A stretch of DNA of 64,000 nucleotides from Gordonia westfalica. GTDB taxonomy: Bacteria; Actinomycetota; Actinomycetes; Mycobacteriales; Mycobacteriaceae. The notes below the pieces were generated by a model, which had not been told where the DNA came from, ran no database searches, and saw nothing but the letters and a program-made list of their open reading frames with translations. The position numbers were made by a program, and so were the translations under genes. The DNA is taken from assembly GCF_900105725.1 (NCBI RefSeq), contig NZ_FNLM01000034.1, positions 4,030,001-4,094,000 on the forward strand, in the 5' to 3' direction. Below, one piece after another: positions 8,039 through 16,782 of the stretch (position 1 is its first letter; each line of letters begins with the position of its first letter).

Positions 8039-9025
8039 TCACAGCGACTCCCTCAGTCGTTCCAGTCCGACCGCGCAGATGAGCACGGTGCCGATCACGA
8101 GTTGTTGGACGTAGCTGGAGACGTGCAACAGGTTCATGCCGTTGCTCAGCACGCCCAGGAACAGGACACCGACGACGACCCGCCAGACCTTGCCCTCACC
8201 GCCGAAGAGCGAGGTGCCGCCCAGCACGGCGGCCGCGATCGAGAGCATGACGTAGCTACCGCCAAGGGAGGCCTCTCCGGATCCGACGCGAGCCGTCAGC
8301 AAGACGCCTGCGAAGGCGGCCAGGACCGAGCAGAGCACGAAGCCGATCATGACGGTGCGACGCACGTTGATACCCGCCGCGCGTGCGGCTTCCGGATTAC
8401 CGCCGACGGCGTACATGTCCCGTCCCAGACGTGCCCGACCGAGGAGCACTGCGACGATGATCATCACCACGACTCCTAGCACGACCGGCACCGGTATCCC
8501 GAGAACCTGTCCGGTGCCGAGAACATCGGAGAACTTCAACGGGATTCCGGTGACGGGAGCGCCGTTCGAGACGATGAGTGCCAGTCCGGTGAGGATCGAT
8601 GTGGTCCCGAGCGTCGCCATGAAGGACGGCACTCGCCAGAACGCGACGAGCGCACCGTTGACGAGGCCGACCGCGACACCGAAACCCAAGCCGACCAGAA
8701 GTCCCAGGGCGACGCTCGCGCCAGGGACGACCTCTCGGGTCACGGTCGCGACGAGGACACTCGTTGCTGCCACTGTCGCGCCGACGGACAGGTCGAGCTG
8801 GGCGTGGATGAGGACGATCATCTGGCCCAAAGTGATCAGCAGCAGGAAGACGGACTGTCGCGCCACGTTGACGAGATTCGAGCTCTCGACGAATTGCGGT
8901 TCGAGTACGGCGAACAGCGCCACCATCGCGACGAGGAGAACGGGAAGAAGATAGTCGTACAAGAGCGGGCGTAGGGAACGTCGCCCGGAGCGGACAGTGG
9001 TCAGCGCTGAGGCAGCAGCGGTCAT
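8039..9025 (-). CDS. ABC transporter permease, RbsC/branched type
   Basis: 328 residues of the BPD_transp_2 family (ribose/autoinducer-type permeases). Eight to ten hydrophobic helices are visible, starting LLPVLLVAMVALFAVLEPQF, with the characteristic NLVNVARQSVFLLLITLGQM and the AGINVRRT/GGTSLFGGEGKV loop that contacts the ATPase. Its ATG (9,025) overlaps the ATPase stop by four bases (ATGA), so translation is coupled. With the ATPase and the binding lipoprotein it makes one importer. The solute is not known; the TorT-like binding protein and the catabolic enzymes around it point away from a plain sugar. Confidence 0.9.
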   Translation of the reverse strand: MTAAASALTTVRSGRRSLRPLLYDYLLPVLLVAMVALFAVLEPQFVESSNLVNVARQSVFLLLITLGQMIVLIHAQLDLSVGATVAATSVLVATVTREVVPGASVALGLLVGLGFGVAVGLVNGALVAFWRVPSFMATLGTTSILTGLALIVSNGAPVTGIPLKFSDVLGTGQVLGIPVPVVLGVVVMIIVAVLLGRARLGRDMYAVGGNPEAARAAGINVRRTVMIGFVLCSVLAAFAGVLLTARVGSGEASLGGSYVMLSIAAAVLGGTSLFGGEGKVWRVVVGVLFLGVLSNGMNLLHVSSYVQQLVIGTVLICAVGLERLRESL

Positions 9026-10566
9026 GCGACCGACTCCTTCGTTGTCGTGGAGGGAAGAGGAGAGGGCTCGGGATCCGGGGTCGCCGGCAGGCCGAACATG
9101 GCCCGCCCGACGCGGTCGGCATCGATCTCCGCGCCCTTGAGATGGGCGGTGATCCGGCCTTCGGCGACCACGTAGATGCGATCACTCACACCCACGAGTT
9201 CGGTCAGGTCCGAGGAGATCATGACCACTCCGCACCCGCGGTCTGCGTACGAACCGAGGAGCCGGTAGACGTCGGCCTTCGCACCGACGTCGATACCGAC
9301 GGTCGGCTCGTCGAAGATGTGGACGTCGGAGTCGCGCAGAAGGCCGCGTGCGAGAACGGCTTTCTGCTGATTTCCGCCGGAGTAGGACTGGGCTCGGCGT
9401 TCCACATCGCGCGGGCGCATGTCGAGCTTGTCCGCGAACTCGCGGCACCGTTGTTGCTCGTTCTTCGTCCGTATCAGACCGTTGGTGGTGAGACCGCCGG
9501 CACGATGAGCGCCCAGGGTCATGCTCTCGCGAATCGCCCGCATCGGGACGAGTCCCTCGCGCCGACGGTCGGCCGGGTAGTACACGAGACCGCGTCGCAG
9601 CATCTTCGACGGTTGTGCCGGTCGAACATCGGCGCCGCCCACTCTGACGCGGTCGACAGTGGATGGTTCGAGCCCGAAGAGGGCGCGCCCGATGTCGGAC
9701 TTTCCGCAGCCGATCAGTCCGGCGATGCCGACGATCTCACCGCGCCGGACGTGCATGGCGACGTCCCTCAGCAAACGTGTGTTCAGTCCCTCGACGCGGA
9801 GGACTTCCTCGCCGGGGGTGCGAGCGGTGTGCTGGTAGAGGGTCTCCGCCGGACGTCCGATCATGCGTTCGACCAGTTCGTCCTCGATGATCGGACGTTC
9901 GGAGGTGTTCACGTATCGGCCGTCCCGCAGCACCGTCACCCGGTCGGCGATCTCGACGACCTCCGCCATGCGATGACTCACGTAGAGCACTGCCACCCCA
10001 CGTGCGCGCAGACCGTCCACGATCGTCAGTAGACGACGGCTCTCCTCGTGTCCGAGTGAGGCGGTCGGCTCGTCGAGGATCAGCACACGAGGCTGATGCC
10101 GGAGAGCGCGTGCGATCTCGATCAGCTGTTGCTCGGAGCGTGCCAGGGAACGCGCCGGCCGGTCGAGGTCGAGCTCGACCCCGAGCAACTCCAGCGCTTC
10201 GGCGGCCTGGCGCCGCACGTCCTTCGGGTTCACGAAAGCGCGCGAACCGGGGGCTTCTCCGAGTACGACGTTCTCGGCCACCGTCAACGACGGCACGATA
10301 CTGAGCTCCTGGAACACGGTGCGGATGCCGACGGAACGGGACTCCTTCGGGTTCTTGAACCGGACCGCTCGGTCGTCGACCCTCACCTCGCCCGATGAGT
10401 GTTGATGGATACCGGCCAGCACTTTGATCAGTGTCGATTTCCCGGCGCCGTTCTCACCCATGAGCGCATGGATCTCGCCTGCCCGGATGTCGAAGGAGAC
10501 GTCGGCGAGGGCGGTCACCGGACCGAAGGTCTTCCCGACCGCCTCGAGGGTCACGACCGCGCTCAC
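9022..10566 (-). CDS. ABC transporter ATP-binding protein with two cassettes, RbsA/MglA type
   Basis: 514 residues from the GTG at 10,566, which overlaps the amidohydrolase stop (GTGA). Two fused ATPase domains are visible. The first has Walker A GENGAGKST and Walker B VLILDEPTAS with a degenerate signature (LARSEQQLIEIARAL). The second has a degenerate Walker A (GLIGCGKSDIG), signature YSGGNQQKAVLARG and Walker B VHIFDEPTVG. This arrangement is standard for RbsA-type importers. Longer upstream reading frames overlap the amidohydrolase gene and have low-complexity sequence, so they were rejected. Confidence 0.9.
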   Translation of the reverse strand: MSAVVTLEAVGKTFGPVTALADVSFDIRAGEIHALMGENGAGKSTLIKVLAGIHQHSSGEVRVDDRAVRFKNPKESRSVGIRTVFQELSIVPSLTVAENVVLGEAPGSRAFVNPKDVRRQAAEALELLGVELDLDRPARSLARSEQQLIEIARALRHQPRVLILDEPTASLGHEESRRLLTIVDGLRARGVAVLYVSHRMAEVVEIADRVTVLRDGRYVNTSERPIIEDELVERMIGRPAETLYQHTARTPGEEVLRVEGLNTRLLRDVAMHVRRGEIVGIAGLIGCGKSDIGRALFGLEPSTVDRVRVGGADVRPAQPSKMLRRGLVYYPADRRREGLVPMRAIRESMTLGAHRAGGLTTNGLIRTKNEQQRCREFADKLDMRPRDVERRAQSYSGGNQQKAVLARGLLRDSDVHIFDEPTVGIDVGAKADVYRLLGSYADRGCGVVMISSDLTELVGVSDRIYVVAEGRITAHLKGAEIDADRVGRAMFGLPATPDPEPSPLPSTTTKESVA

Positions 10567-12212
10567 GCGTACGCCTCCTCGAATTCGAGTACGCCACCGA
10601 TCCATGTCCGCGTGACACGGATGTCGGCGATGTCGTCCACACCGACGGCGCGGGGATCGTGGTCCAGCGTGATCAGGTCGGCATGAGCGCCGACCTCGAT
10701 GGTTCCGACGTGACCGCTCATCGCGAGTGACTCGGCCGCGGACAGGGTGTGGCACCGCAGGGCTTCGCCGACCGTGATCGCCTCGTGGGGTTCGACCGGG
10801 CGTCCCCAGTATCCTTTTCGTCCGACCGCTGAGGCGATGGTGGCGAACGGGTTGCTCGCTCCGGCCTCGCCACCGATCGCGACGTCCGAACTGAACGCCG
10901 GCCAGATGCCCTCGTCGAGAATCGTCCGCAACGGCATCCGGCCACGGGTTCCGGTGCTGGGGAACAGCATCGGAACGAAATCGGCGATGAAGTTGGTGAG
11001 GAACCCGGGCTGCATCACCGGGAGGACTCCGGTGTCGCGCCAGCGTCGGACGGTGTTCTGGGGATCCTCCAGCACGTTTCCGAGATGTTCGATCCGGACG
11101 CCTCCTCGGCGTATCGGTCCGGCCGCCGAAACCGCGTCGAGAGCCTCTTGTTGTGCACGAGTGCCGTTGGCGTGGATGGCGAGTTGGACGCCCGCTGCCT
11201 GCGTCGACTCGAGTGCGGCGATCAAGGCGCTGCGCTCGAGGTTGAGCTTGCCGTGATAACCGGGATGCGGCGCGTGATCACAGGAGTACTCGGTCAGACT
11301 CGCCGCATTTCTCGCCGAGTAACCGCCGTCAGCGAAAACCTTTGTTCCGCAGGCACTCAAGCGTCCGCCCAGGGTCGCTTCCCGGACCCATTGCAACGCC
11401 TCGTCGTGTGGGGCGAACGAGGGGGCCATGGCGTAGAGACCGAACCTGGCCGGCACCGCGCCGCTTCGCGAGGATACGGCGAGGGCGTTCAGATTCCGCT
11501 CGGATTCGACCATTTCACCGATGGTCGTGACCCCGTACCTGAGGAACTCCGACCGGTACACGGAGGTGAACGCGTCGACGAGCTCCTCGTGATCCGGTTC
11601 GGGGATTCCGAGGTGGCGATCGATCTCGCCTACCACCCCGGTTGGGCGTCCGGCCGAGTCGAGTTCGACGACCGGGCGCCCCCAGAGGCCCTCGGTGCTC
11701 CCCAGGAACCGCTCCACCCGGGCGAGTTCCAGAGCTGCTGAGTTGAGCACCGAGACGTGACCGCCGCAGTGCACGACGATCGGGTGGGTAATGGACACGG
11801 AATCGAGTTCGTCGCGAGTGGGTAACCGGCGTTCGGCGAGTTTCTGGTCGTAGAACAGGTTTCCGTAGCCCACCAGCCAGGGACCGCACAGTCTGCCTGC
11901 GCGCAGTCCGTCACTCAGGGCGTCGAGCGCTTCAGAGATCGTGCGAACGGTCGGCACACGGCAATCGACGGCGCGTGCGCGTGCGGCTGCGTACTGGGAG
12001 AAGTGGGTGTGGGGATCGACAAACCCCGGAGCGAGAACACCGTCGAACTCGGTTATCTCGGTTCCCAGGCCGACGAGGTGGCGGAAGAGATCATCGCCGC
12101 CAAGGTCGACGATGACCCCGTCACGGACCACGACAGTCGTGATGTCGGAACGAGCAGACATCGCGAGAACCTTGCCGTGCAATACCAGTTGTTCGCTCGT
12201 GTCGGCATTCAC
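10563..12212 (-). CDS. Amidohydrolase family protein, YtcJ-like
   Basis: 549 residues. The metal site begins with VDPHTHFS and the YtcJ subfamily mark HCGGHVSVLNSAAL follows. Further metal-ligand regions are RIEHLGNVL and FSSDVAIGGE, and a C-terminal ESLAMSGHVGTIEVGAHADLITLD closes the composite beta-sandwich. YtcJ-like enzymes hydrolyse amide or cyclic C-N bonds. The gene overlaps the binding-protein gene upstream (ATGA) and the ATPase downstream (GTGA), so enzyme and importer are co-translated. This argues that it acts on the imported compound or its ring-cleavage product. No signal peptide, so it is cytoplasmic. Confidence 0.87.
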   Translation of the reverse strand: MNADTSEQLVLHGKVLAMSARSDITTVVVRDGVIVDLGGDDLFRHLVGLGTEITEFDGVLAPGFVDPHTHFSQYAAARARAVDCRVPTVRTISEALDALSDGLRAGRLCGPWLVGYGNLFYDQKLAERRLPTRDELDSVSITHPIVVHCGGHVSVLNSAALELARVERFLGSTEGLWGRPVVELDSAGRPTGVVGEIDRHLGIPEPDHEELVDAFTSVYRSEFLRYGVTTIGEMVESERNLNALAVSSRSGAVPARFGLYAMAPSFAPHDEALQWVREATLGGRLSACGTKVFADGGYSARNAASLTEYSCDHAPHPGYHGKLNLERSALIAALESTQAAGVQLAIHANGTRAQQEALDAVSAAGPIRRGGVRIEHLGNVLEDPQNTVRRWRDTGVLPVMQPGFLTNFIADFVPMLFPSTGTRGRMPLRTILDEGIWPAFSSDVAIGGEAGASNPFATIASAVGRKGYWGRPVEPHEAITVGEALRCHTLSAAESLAMSGHVGTIEVGAHADLITLDHDPRAVGVDDIADIRVTRTWIGGVLEFEEAYA

Positions 12213-13381
12213 TGGGCGGCCTTCAGTGAGTAATTCGGCCGGAAGCTCGGCGGCGCGAAACTACCGTTCATGTCGAACTCGTCGATGTTGGCCAATTCGC
12301 CTTCGGCCGAGCCGCAGACGACCACCGGAACGGGCGCATATCGCTCGACGGCACCGGGAGCGGGCAAGTCCTCGAGCACGCGGACGGCATAGTCCACTGC
12401 CATCTGCCCGATGAGGCTGGACTGCTCGGAGGGGCCACAATTGGCCCGGCCGGCGCCCATCAACTCGACGAGTTCGGGAGTCACATAGGTGGTGTAGACG
12501 CCGATCCGGTCGGCCAGTCCGCGCTCGCCGAGAACCTGGGTGGCCGCTTCGGCCATGACCGCGTTGCCCACCAGCGCATCGATGTCGGGATTCGATGCCA
12601 AGACGTCCTCGACCAGCTTGAGCTGCACTTCTTTTCCGGTGTCCCCGTACTTGACGTCGGCAACGGTGACCTGCGAACCCGCGATCGTGGCCTCGAAGCC
12701 CTCACGGGAACGCTCGGCCCAGCCGGCACCCGCCGGGCCGGGGAGCAAGGCGACCCGCATCGGCCGGTCGAGGGAGACGAGGTGTTCACCGATCAACCGG
12801 CCCATGTCGACGTAGTCCTGGAGGACATGGCCCGCAACCTCGTTGCTGGACACCCCGTTTCCGACGTCGATGACCGGGACACCCGCCGCGACAGCATCTT
12901 TGACTGCGTTGTTCAGCGACTCGAAACTCACCGCGCTGAGGAGGATCGCGTCGGCACCCGACGACACGCAGTTTTCGACCTGCGAAACCTGTTCGGAGAG
13001 ATTGTTGTAACCGCCGGCGTCGCTGGTCGACAGCCCCACTCCGAGAGACTTCGCCTGGCTCACCTCACCGTAGTTGATGCCGATCCAGGTCGAGTCCTTC
13101 ATGTGGGGCAGGACCGAGCACAACTGCCACGGTTTGGTGACCTGCTCACGGGAGAGCGATGTGTACTTGCCCTCCGAGTTCGGTCCGACGCACCCGGCGG
13201 GATCGACGCCGGGAGCGGCGCAGTCGGTGAGAAGGGCGTCGACACTCCAGGATTGACCGGATGTGTCGATCTCCCGGATCGCGTCGGATGAGCTGCCGTC
13301 TTCTGCACACGACGTGATCAGAATTGTGCACCCGGCAAGCACCGCAGAGGCTCGCGCGAGTCGGGTCAGGGGGAGACGCAT
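12209..13381 (-). CDS. TorT-like periplasmic-binding lipoprotein
   Basis: 390 residues. An N-terminal lipoprotein signal has a lipobox at ITSC (Cys 25; an earlier LAGC is possible). The fold is a type-1 periplasmic-binding protein. The stretch LPHMKDSTWIGINYG, then QAKSLGVGLSTSDAGGYNNL and VENCVSSGADAILLSAVS, is closer to TorT (the sensory binding protein for trimethylamine N-oxide) than to ribose-binding protein. The ATG has a strong ribosome site (aaggag). It is the solute-binding part of the importer encoded by the next genes. Its TorT likeness suggests a small N-oxide or nitrogen-containing solute, which is inference. Confidence 0.85.
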   Translation of the reverse strand: MRLPLTRLARASAVLAGCTILITSCAEDGSSSDAIREIDTSGQSWSVDALLTDCAAPGVDPAGCVGPNSEGKYTSLSREQVTKPWQLCSVLPHMKDSTWIGINYGEVSQAKSLGVGLSTSDAGGYNNLSEQVSQVENCVSSGADAILLSAVSFESLNNAVKDAVAAGVPVIDVGNGVSSNEVAGHVLQDYVDMGRLIGEHLVSLDRPMRVALLPGPAGAGWAERSREGFEATIAGSQVTVADVKYGDTGKEVQLKLVEDVLASNPDIDALVGNAVMAEAATQVLGERGLADRIGVYTTYVTPELVELMGAGRANCGPSEQSSLIGQMAVDYAVRVLEDLPAPGAVERYAPVPVVVCGSAEGELANIDEFDMNGSFAPPSFRPNYSLKAAQ

Positions 13382-13486
13382 GAGACAAACTCCTTACGAA
13401 AAGCCGTGATTCGGAGGGTCACGGGTTTCAGAATGGGGACGAACGACGGCACTGAGCGGCACTGACCAGCGCGTGGGACGGCGACC

Positions 13487-14623
13487 TCACCAGGTCTTGG
13501 TGAGCTCACCTTCGGGGAATTGCTCGGCAGCGAAGTTGATTGCCCCCTGTGCGGACCGCGTGCCCAGGAAGCGCCGGACGACGCTCGATCGCACATCGAG
13601 GAGGTTGGACGGCCAGCGGGTACCGACGCGCCCGTAGATGCGCGAATACGCCTGCACGCCGTCGCTCAACGACCGTTGTTCGCTCTCCCACATACGAAGT
13701 GCTCGGTCGATGGAGTGGCTTTGCCCGATGGCCAACGCGAGTGCGACCGCATTCGTCATGGCCACGCATGCGGCCTGCCCGAGGTTCGGAGACATCGCGT
13801 GGGCGGCATCGCCGAGCAGTGCGGCGCGTCCGGTGTACCAATCGGATACGTGGACGTCGTAGAACGGCGCCCAACGGCCCTCACCGTCGGTAGGGATCCG
13901 TTCCAGCTGGGAGCGGAAGTCCGGGAAGCTCTCGATCCACGTCTCCGGGTCGAATGGCTGCTGACGTCGGCCGGCGACGTCGTCTGCGGGGCAGCAGAGG
14001 AAGACGTAGGTCTCCTCCGGTGAGCAGGGCACGACGCCGATCCGCCGGCCCCCGTTCCACTGTTCGATGGCGCGGTGAACCGGGTCGTCGCTGGTACGAG
14101 GGATGAGATGGCGACCTCCGCCGTCGCGGAGATCGACCATCTTGGTGCGCAATCCGAGTGACTCGCGCACACGGGAGTAGACGCCGTCGGCGCCCACCAC
14201 GAGGTCAGCAGGGTAGTGGGTGCCATCTGAGCCGATGAGCGTTCCGCCCGACTCCGCGCCTGCGATTGGGGACTCGGTCCGGATGTCGACGCCGAGGCTT
14301 GTCGCGGTGTCGACCAGGCATCGGTGGAGGTGGCGACGGCCCACGGTGTACAGCCGCTTGTTCCGCAGCCATTCGGTCTGGAGGGTTCGGCCGTGATGAT
14401 CGCGCAACGTCGGCTCGTCGAGGCGTTCCGCTCGCGCGACGACCGCATCGTAGGCGCCGATGGATTCCAGTGCCCGCAAACCGTTTTCCCACAGGTAGAT
14501 TCCGGCGCCGATCTCTCGGAGCTCTCCGGTCTTCTCGTGGACGCGAACGGTCCAGCCGTTGCGCGCCAGCGCAGAGGCCAGGACGAGTCCGGACAGGCCG
14601 GCGCCGGCAATCTCGGCATGCAT
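13487..14623 (-). CDS. FAD-dependent monooxygenase, aromatic hydroxylase type
   Basis: 378 residues. It has the N-terminal FAD-binding Rossmann motif GAGLSGLVLASALARNGWTV with the E of HEKTGE, then DLVVGADGVYSRVRE (the DG motif), and the second FAD motif AALLGDAAHAMSPNLGQAACVAM. This is the group A flavin hydroxylase family of salicylate, 3-hydroxybenzoate and 6-hydroxynicotinate hydroxylases. It is the first gene of the leftward operon, and taaggagac lies eight bases upstream of the ATG. A flavin hydroxylase, an amidohydrolase and a semialdehyde dehydrogenase together suggest breakdown of an N-containing aromatic or heterocyclic compound, but the substrate is not shown by the sequence. Confidence 0.87.
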   Translation of the reverse strand: MHAEIAGAGLSGLVLASALARNGWTVRVHEKTGELREIGAGIYLWENGLRALESIGAYDAVVARAERLDEPTLRDHHGRTLQTEWLRNKRLYTVGRRHLHRCLVDTATSLGVDIRTESPIAGAESGGTLIGSDGTHYPADLVVGADGVYSRVRESLGLRTKMVDLRDGGGRHLIPRTSDDPVHRAIEQWNGGRRIGVVPCSPEETYVFLCCPADDVAGRRQQPFDPETWIESFPDFRSQLERIPTDGEGRWAPFYDVHVSDWYTGRAALLGDAAHAMSPNLGQAACVAMTNAVALALAIGQSHSIDRALRMWESEQRSLSDGVQAYSRIYGRVGTRWPSNLLDVRSSVVRRFLGTRSAQGAINFAAEQFPEGELTKTW

Positions 14624-14794
14624 AGATGTGTCTCCTTAGGGATTAAGCGACAACTGAGGTCACGAGGGGATGTACGGCACGGTGTGCCGCTGTCAGAGCC
14701 GTGAGTGTCGGGCGTCGACAGCGCGGCGATACGGTGAGGCGGTGTCGGGCAACGCTTCGCGGTGTTCAACCGCGACGCTGGGCGACGTGGCCGG

Positions 14795-14870
14795 TTTTAC
14801 TGACAGTAAAATGCTAACCAGAACATGTAGTTATCGGCAACACATTCGCAAGAGTTTTTACTGCTGTAAC
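14795..14870 (-). promoter_or_regulatory. Control region of the catabolic operon: palindrome, second half copy and -10
   Basis: The 350 bases between 14,623 and 14,974 hold no gene and include an AT-rich island. At 14,795-14,811, ttttactg-a-cagtaaaa is a perfect 17-bp palindrome. At 14,856-14,870 the half ttttactg recurs with a degenerate partner (ctgtaac), 61 bp away. On the minus strand a -10-like tagcat (14,811-14,816) abuts the palindrome, with ttgccg 18 bases further upstream. A repressor on the palindrome would block transcription of the operon starting at 14,623. The XRE-cupin regulator of the operon is the obvious candidate. Confidence 0.55.
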
Positions 14871-14973
14871 AATTCGGATTGTCGCCGCCGAACGGCATCC
14901 GTGGTCGGGCGAGTGCGGTTCGAGTGTTCGCCGACGGGGTAGGTGGCGGGTCGAAGCTGGTATCAAGAACCCC

Positions 14974-16137
14974 GTGACGCCGAGACCCACCGCACCGCCC
15001 CTCGCCGAACTCCGACGCCGCACCAGCTCGAAGTGGTCCACGCACCCCGATGCCGTGCTGCCGCTGTTCATCGCGGAGATGGATTATCAGCTCGCGCCGG
15101 TCGTCGCGGAGGCGATGATCGACCGCATCCGGGCGTCGGATGTCGGTTACGCCGGTGACTCGGGCGGTGTGGGAACGGCTTTCGCGGGTTTCGCCGATCG
15201 CCGCTGGAACTGGCAGGTGACCGCCGAAGACGTCACTCTGACCACCGATGTGAGCGTCGTGATCGTGGAGACGCTGCGTGCGGCGATCCGGCCGGGTGAC
15301 GTCGTCATCCTGATGCCGCCGGTGTATCCGCCGTTCTTCGAGCTCATCCCGGAGGCAGGCGGAACCGTCGTCGAGGTGCCGTTGCTCGATGAGCCGGAAT
15401 GGCGGATTGATCTCGGCGGCATCGAGAGGGCGCTGCGGGCAGGTGCGCGGGCCGTGCTGTTGTGTCACCCGCACAATCCGGTCGGGCTCGTCCACGACGC
15501 CGCCGACCTGGCCCGCTTGGCTGAACTCGCGGCGTCGTACGGTGCGACGATCGTGAGCGACGAGATCCATGCTCCGCTGGTTCATCCCGGTGTCGGGTTC
15601 GCCCCGTTCCTGACGGTCAGCGACGCCGCGCGTGAGGTCGGTATCGCGGCGCATTCGGCGAGTAAGGCGTTCAACCTGGCCGGGGCCAAGTGCGCGCTGA
15701 TGGTCGCCACCTCGGACGCTACCCGGGCGATCGTCGCACGTCAGCCCGACGAGGTGCAGTACCGCACGTCCATCCTCGGCCGCGCCGCTACCGAAGCCGC
15801 CTTCACTCAGGGCGACGACTGGCTCGACGCCACCCTGGAGGTCATCGGGGAGAGCCTCGATCTGCTGGATCAGCTGCTGGCCAAACATCTTCCGGGTGTC
15901 GGCTACACACGACCGAACGCGTCGTACCTGGCGTGGCTGGACCTCCGCGACGCCGGCCTCGGCGACAACCCGGGCCTGCCGATCCTCGAGCACGGCCGGG
16001 TCGCGCTGCACTACGGTCCCGCGTTCGGCTCGCCGGGTAAGGGTTTCGCTCGGCTGAACGTCGCGTGTTCGCCGGAGGTGCTGACCGAGGCGATCGAGCG
16101 GATCGCCCGCGTCGTCGACAAGCCGCCCGTTCCATAG
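14974..16137 (+). CDS. MalY/PatB-type C-S lyase, PLP-dependent aminotransferase class I/II
   Basis: 387 residues from a GTG at 14,974. Motifs: FIAEMDYQLAPVV near the N-terminus (the MalY/PatB mark), HPHNPVG, DEIHAPL (Asp and His next to the PLP ring) and the PLP lysine in HSASKAFNLAGAKCAL. Members cleave cystathionine and related C-S bonds (cystathionine beta-lyase activity), giving homocysteine or thiols. It is divergent from the flavin monooxygenase operon and is followed 26 bases later by a methyltransferase gene on the same strand. Confidence 0.88.
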   Translation: MTPRPTAPPLAELRRRTSSKWSTHPDAVLPLFIAEMDYQLAPVVAEAMIDRIRASDVGYAGDSGGVGTAFAGFADRRWNWQVTAEDVTLTTDVSVVIVETLRAAIRPGDVVILMPPVYPPFFELIPEAGGTVVEVPLLDEPEWRIDLGGIERALRAGARAVLLCHPHNPVGLVHDAADLARLAELAASYGATIVSDEIHAPLVHPGVGFAPFLTVSDAAREVGIAAHSASKAFNLAGAKCALMVATSDATRAIVARQPDEVQYRTSILGRAATEAAFTQGDDWLDATLEVIGESLDLLDQLLAKHLPGVGYTRPNASYLAWLDLRDAGLGDNPGLPILEHGRVALHYGPAFGSPGKGFARLNVACSPEVLTEAIERIARVVDKPPVP

Positions 16138-16163
16138 CTCGAATGCGGACGCGGCGAGCTGCT

Positions 16164-16769
16164 ATGAATTTCAGAATGGGAAACGAGCGGGCAGCCGAGT
16201 GGGACGAGCGATACGGCAATGCCGAGCGGCTGTGGACGGCGGACGTCAATCCCGCGCTGATCACCGAGGCAGACGCGTTGTCGTCGAGCACCGCGCTCGA
16301 CGTCGGGTCGGGCGAGGGCGCCGACGCCCGCTGGCTGGCGAAACGCGGTTGGCGGGTGACCGCGGTCGACATCTCGCAGGTCGCCCTCGACCGGGCACGC
16401 GAGATCAGCGGCGATCTGCCGATCACCTGGGAACACGCCGACCTCGTCGTCGACCCCGTCCCGGGCGGCGACTACGGCCTCGTCGCGCTGCACTACTTCC
16501 CGATCCCCGTCGAGGAGATCGAGGTCGCTCGGAAACTCGTCGCCGCGGTCGGTCCGGAAGGTTCGCTGCTCGTCGTCGCACATGCGCCGGAGGGTGTGCG
16601 GGCTCACGGGTTCGATCCCGACGATTACCTCCAGCCCGGCGGTTTCGCGGAGCTGCTCGGTGACGACTGGGACATCGTCACCGACGAGACACGCGAACGC
16701 GGCAAGGCCGCCGGTGGAGGACATCACACGCACGACGTCGTGTTCCGTGCCCGACGAGTCCACCCGTAG
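16164..16769 (+). CDS. Class I SAM-dependent methyltransferase
   Basis: 201 residues. The SAM site is ALDVGSGEGADARWLAKRGW, followed by the acidic VTAVDIS and the motif II/III region DLVVDPVPGGDYGLVALHYF. The small size and the N-terminal WDERYGNAERLW resemble tellurite/thiol (TehB-like) and small-molecule methyltransferases. ATG codons at 16,164 and 16,176 are both possible starts and neither has a strong ribosome site. It follows the C-S lyase gene, so methylation of a thiol is a reasonable but unproven guess. Confidence 0.82.
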   Translation: MNFRMGNERAAEWDERYGNAERLWTADVNPALITEADALSSSTALDVGSGEGADARWLAKRGWRVTAVDISQVALDRAREISGDLPITWEHADLVVDPVPGGDYGLVALHYFPIPVEEIEVARKLVAAVGPEGSLLVVAHAPEGVRAHGFDPDDYLQPGGFAELLGDDWDIVTDETRERGKAAGGGHHTHDVVFRARRVHP

Positions 16770-16782
16770 GCCCCGGCACAGA

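Noticed and set aside
14797..16011. 404-residue minus-strand frame opposite the C-S lyase
   Set aside because: It covers the operator region and mirrors the lyase; no recognisable motif.
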